Below are positions 60,290-64,000 of a DNA stretch of 64,000 nt, one piece after another; positions within the stretch are counted from its first letter, which is position 1, and each line of letters opens with the position of its first letter. Under the pieces are notes generated by a model, which saw only the letters and a program-made list of their open reading frames with translations, searched no databases and was not told the DNA's origin. A program made the translations under genes and the position numbers. The stretch comes from an uncultured Aquimarina sp. (lineage in GTDB: Bacteria > Bacteroidota > Bacteroidia > Flavobacteriales > Flavobacteriaceae), in NCBI GenBank assembly GCA_947498765.1, contig CANMLG010000028.1, positions 1 to 64,000 on the forward strand. The letters are read 5' to 3'.

Positions 60290-63200
60290 TTATCTAATTA
60301 AACTAAAATGCCCTGTTTCTTGCTTACCATCAATCAATTTTGATACAAACCAATAATCATCGGCTGGCATATCTGTATTATTATAAATTCCATTCCATCG
60401 ATCCGTTGGTCTAAAACTTGCTAATAATTTTCCGTACCTATCATATATCTCAATATATTCAATAAGTGACATTGCTTTTGTACTTACTTGCCAAAAATCA
60501 TTCTCTGTATCTCCATTAGGAGTAAAAAACAAAGGATAATCCCTCTCTTTAGGAGGATTAACTCTAACTGTGAGTGTCGAATTTAATGTTGGACAACTGG
60601 TAATTGTTTCTATAATTTCATATACTATTTCCTGAACTTGATCTGAACTGTTGGTCAATACATCTGATATAATAATTGAGTTATTTCCAATAGTATTTTC
60701 ACCTTCAATAAAAATCCCATCACTTGTTGCTAGCCACGTAATATTATTGGGTAAAATGCTCATATTAGAAACTATATCATAATTTACCGATGTTCCACTT
60801 TCAATAGTAATTGTATCAAATTGAGGGACCTTTTCGGGAGTTACCGTAATAGTTAATGAAACTCTTTCACTTTCACAATCTGTAACATCTTTTTGAGATA
60901 CAAAATAGATATTTTCCGAAGCTACAGAAGTATCTATAATTGGTTTCGCAATTGGAGTGATTGAAAGCGCACTTGAATACCATACTACAGTTTCTGTAGC
61001 CGATATAAAAGTATCAATATCTAAAGGAGTATCTCCAAAACAAAATGATGGATCAGTAACAAAAGGAGCTTTAACGCTTGTACATGCCACAGGAACATCA
61101 TTATCCAAAATAGTTCCAATGGCTGTTTGCGCTATTGGATTGACAATTCCATCAACATTCACTATCGCTAATTCTAAAGTTTCCGTGTCTTCTTCAATAA
61201 AATCGTCTATTGTTTCTAACTCAAAATTTCCTGAACTCAAGCCTGCAGGAATTATAAGACTTAGTGGTTTTCTGATATAATCTCTAGGTAATGCCGTAAT
61301 ATTAGTAATTGAAAAGGTTACTTCAATATCTTTTGTAGGCACTTCTGTTAAGGTTATGGGAAATACCAAATTGCCTCCTTCAACAACACTATCTCCATTA
61401 TTAATAATTGCTGTTAACACACTTGATGTTGGCAAAACTGTAACTTCTAACTCTGAAGTTTGAGGAACACAACCCACTGATGGTATAGAAGCTATCCTAT
61501 AAGTAACCACTTCGGGTATATTTGATGTATTAGTCAATATATCTGAGATTACATCTAAGCTACTATTAATCAATGTTTCTCCAACAACATTATTGTTATT
61601 AGTCACTACACTCCAACTCAATGTACCGGACTCTAAGCCCATTTCAGCAACAATATCAAAACTGACATTAGCACCATTTATAATTGTTTTTGCATCAAAT
61701 TTCCCTGCATCTCCCTCTTTTATATTCACAACAACTTGTACCCTATCACTTTCACAATTAGTTGCAGTTCTTTGGGCAACATAATAAAAAGTAGTTGCCG
61801 CTACTGAAGTATCTATAATTGGTGCACTAATTGATGTACTACTCAACGCTGTATCATACCAAACAATAGTTTCTGTTGCAGTAACAAAAGTATTTATATC
61901 TGCTACTGTTTCTCCAATACAAAACTCTATATTTGCTACATTTGGTTTATCAATTGTTGGACAAGCCATATCATTATCTTCAATGGCTCCAATAGCTGTC
62001 GAAGTTATTGAATTGGGTACTCCATTTACATTTACAATAGCAACCTCTAGTTCCTCCACTAATTCTACTTCAACATCATCAATTGTAGAAATTACAAAAA
62101 CACCTTTATTAGTACCTGTTGTAATAGTTAGACTTGTTTCTAAAACTCCATAATCAGCTGGTAATGTTGAAATATCTGCAATAGCAAAAGTAATTTCAAC
62201 ATCGGTGGCGGCTAATTCGGTTAAGGTAACTTCAAATTCAAGATCATTTCCTTCAATAGTTGAAGTATCTGTTATAAATGCTGATAATACCGTGACTGGA
62301 GGCAAAATTGTAACCACCAATTCTGATGATTCTGGCGGACAACCTGTACTTGGAATTGATGTTATTTTATAAGTAACTGTCTCATTTAAATCAGTTGTAT
62401 TCACTAATATATCAGAAATAGTATCTGAGGTAACCGAAGTTATTGACTCACCAGTAATATTTGTGTTATCTACTGTTTCCCAACTAATAGTTCCTGCTTC
62501 TAATCCCATTTCGGCTACAATATCAAAATCAATATTACCACCACTTTGAATTGTTTTAGTTTCTGATTGAGAAACTCCACCTGCTTTCACCTCTACAACT
62601 ACCTCAACTCGATCACTTTCACAATCATCGGCGGTCTTTTGAGCTACATAATAAATTGTACTAGATGCCAAAGAAGTATCAATTATCGGTTTTGCTATCG
62701 CTGAAGTACTCAGCTCATCCACATACCAAACTATAGTTTCTGTTGCAGTAATATAAGTATCAATATCACTTACTGCATCTCCTATACAAAATTCAGGTAC
62801 ATTTTGTGTTGGTTCATCAACATCTATCAAAGCACAAAGATCCACTCCACTACAATCCAGAATAGCCTGAGCACTCACAAAATCCTTAGGTAAGCCTAAG
62901 GCATTGGTAAAAGCTAAGTTTACAATTTTAGAAGTGGCAGATGGACACGACGCTATTTCTCCCTTCCATGAATAGGTTATTTCTGTATCAGCTAAAACTG
63001 GTCCTGTTATTTTAGGATAGGTCACCACTCCTGAAGTGTTTACTCCTGAGCCATCAGCAGATATAAATGTAATCTCTGTAGGAATTGGATCTGTAATTTG
63101 TAAATCAAAAGCAGAATCTAAACTAGACTTATAAGCTATCAATTGATGTACCCCTGATGTTGAAGAACCATCTGGGCTTCCATTAATCACACCAGCATAA

Positions 63201-64000
63201 CCTGCTCTTATCGGCAAACCTGTCACTGTCCAAGTAGGTGTTGGACTAGCTGTATTTCCCATCCATACTTGTAATTGATCATCTGCCAATTGTAATTTAA
63301 TTTTTGCAGGATTCCCCGAAGGTGTTATCCCAGTTGCTTTTACCGATGTAGTTCCATCAAATACTTCAGTCTCTATATTACCTCCACCAAAATTAGGTTT
63401 AAAAAGAATATAAATTCCATTATCAATAGCTCCTCCTGTATGTCGTAAGGCAAATCCATAAGCTTGACTATCTGCAAAATTAACTTCGGCTTCAATAGTT
63501 CCATTTGTTCCATGGGAATAATCATGTGTAGAAACGGCTAAACTATTAGATGCATTAGAAACACCAACATTAGGAGTCACTGTCATTGCCGGACCACTTT
63601 GAGCTGTCCATGACCTTGTGAAATCAGCCTCAAATGGTGATCCATCGGTATTTTTATAACTTAAGGTATAAGTTACCTCATCACCCACTACAGCCGATTT
63701 TGGAACTACCGTTTTTGTCATTGACGAAGGCGGCGGAGGTAATATTACTGGAGTACAGGTTATGGTAACTTCGGCCGTATCAATTACTGGCGACTCATTT
63801 TTAGCTTCTATTGAAGCCGTATTGATTTGAATTTCATCGGCTCTCGGACAAGTCCCTGAAGAAAAATTAGCAGTAGCCAAATAACTAAATGAACCTTTTT
63901 CTTTTACTTGTAAAGCTTTTTTCTTCCAAGTAATTGTTCTGGTGGCTTTGTCATAGGTCGCTTTTTCTCCTAGAATCTCTACAGAGTCTCCTAAGTTTTT
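60290..64000 (-). CDS. Large secreted protein with Calx-beta-like repeats and gliding-motility (T9SS type B) C-terminal domain; 5' end outside window
   Basis: C-terminus YPLFFTPNGDTENDFWQVSTKAMSLIEYIEIYDRYGKLLASFRPTDRWNGIYNNTDMPADDYWFVSKL; frame stays open to 64000 (KNLGDSVEILGEKATYDKATRTITWKKK...), so the ORF-track TTG start at 63880 is not real. Confidence 0.9.
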   Translation of the reverse strand, partial: KNLGDSVEILGEKATYDKATRTITWKKKALQVKEKGSFSYLATANFSSGTCPRADEIQINTASIEAKNESPVIDTAEVTITCTPVILPPPPSSMTKTVVPKSAVVGDEVTYTLSYKNTDGSPFEADFTRSWTAQSGPAMTVTPNVGVSNASNSLAVSTHDYSHGTNGTIEAEVNFADSQAYGFALRHTGGAIDNGIYILFKPNFGGGNIETEVFDGTTSVKATGITPSGNPAKIKLQLADDQLQVWMGNTASPTPTWTVTGLPIRAGYAGVINGSPDGSSTSGVHQLIAYKSSLDSAFDLQITDPIPTEITFISADGSGVNTSGVVTYPKITGPVLADTEITYSWKGEIASCPSATSKIVNLAFTNALGLPKDFVSAQAILDCSGVDLCALIDVDEPTQNVPEFCIGDAVSDIDTYITATETIVWYVDELSTSAIAKPIIDTSLASSTIYYVAQKTADDCESDRVEVVVEVKAGGVSQSETKTIQSGGNIDFDIVAEMGLEAGTISWETVDNTNITGESITSVTSDTISDILVNTTDLNETVTYKITSIPSTGCPPESSELVVTILPPVTVLSAFITDTSTIEGNDLEFEVTLTELAATDVEITFAIADISTLPADYGVLETSLTITTGTNKGVFVISTIDDVEVELVEELEVAIVNVNGVPNSITSTAIGAIEDNDMACPTIDKPNVANIEFCIGETVADINTFVTATETIVWYDTALSSTSISAPIIDTSVAATTFYYVAQRTATNCESDRVQVVVNIKEGDAGKFDAKTIINGANVSFDIVAEMGLESGTLSWSVVTNNNNVVGETLINSSLDVISDILTNTSNIPEVVTYRIASIPSVGCVPQTSELEVTVLPTSSVLTAIINNGDSVVEGGNLVFPITLTEVPTKDIEVTFSITNITALPRDYIRKPLSLIIPAGLSSGNFELETIDDFIEEDTETLELAIVNVDGIVNPIAQTAIGTILDNDVPVACTSVKAPFVTDPSFCFGDTPLDIDTFISATETVVWYSSALSITPIAKPIIDTSVASENIYFVSQKDVTDCESERVSLTITVTPEKVPQFDTITIESGTSVNYDIVSNMSILPNNITWLATSDGIFIEGENTIGNNSIIISDVLTNSSDQVQEIVYEIIETITSCPTLNSTLTVRVNPPKERDYPLFFTPNGDTENDFWQVSTKAMSLIEYIEIYDRYGKLLASFRPTDRWNGIYNNTDMPADDYWFVSKLIDGKQETGHFSLIR

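Noticed and set aside
63600-63880. ORF-track start at 63880 for the large T9SS type B protein
   Set aside because: TTG codon inside an open frame that continues to the window end; true start is outside.
60290-63880. Repeated segments in the large protein as a CRISPR or mobile repeat
   Set aside because: They are in-frame domain repeats (VWYxxxLSxxxIxxPIIDTS, Calx-beta-like) of a secreted protein.
1-64000. tRNA, rRNA, CRISPR array or intact prophage
   Set aside because: No tRNA T-loop/acceptor pattern, rRNA segment, regularly spaced repeats or phage structural gene series was noticed by eye; a tRNAscan/CRISPR scan was not possible.

Overview
AT-rich chromosomal window from a marine-type Bacteroidota, probably Flavobacteriaceae: T9SS C-terminal sorting domains, gldA, TTG/TAnnTTTG promoters and an agar/porphyran hydrolase set. 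Most of it is core genome: lon, menB, pyrF, an aromatic amino-acid operon, uvrA, two ECF sigma genes, nth, bcp, a TetR/ABC/HlyD/TolC export operon, htpG, SelO and msrA. Two regions look accessory. Positions 1-3170 hold cassette-like repeats, a toxin-antitoxin pair and group II intron D5/D6 fossils. Positions 45.5-50.3 kb hold orphan RHS tips, an immunity candidate, a TA pair and duplicated recombinase fragments. The strongest non-annotated signals are: (1) a 17-aa leader peptide MNNLFFYNRFYFFFFFR with a three-segment terminator/antiterminator directly upstream of the pheA-aminotransferase-tyrA-DAHPS/CM operon, i.e. a classical Phe/Tyr attenuator; (2) a tandem duplication of promoter + ECF sigma + palindromic hairpin + 48-aa microprotein; (3) a 21-bp palindrome overlapping the promoter of the TetR/T1SS-like operon; (4) a TGnCA-N3-TGnCA palindrome shared by lon and htpG, with a sigma54-spaced element at htpG; (5) an ABC exporter with a degenerate nucleotide-binding domain. 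All calls come from reading the sequence; no database search was run.
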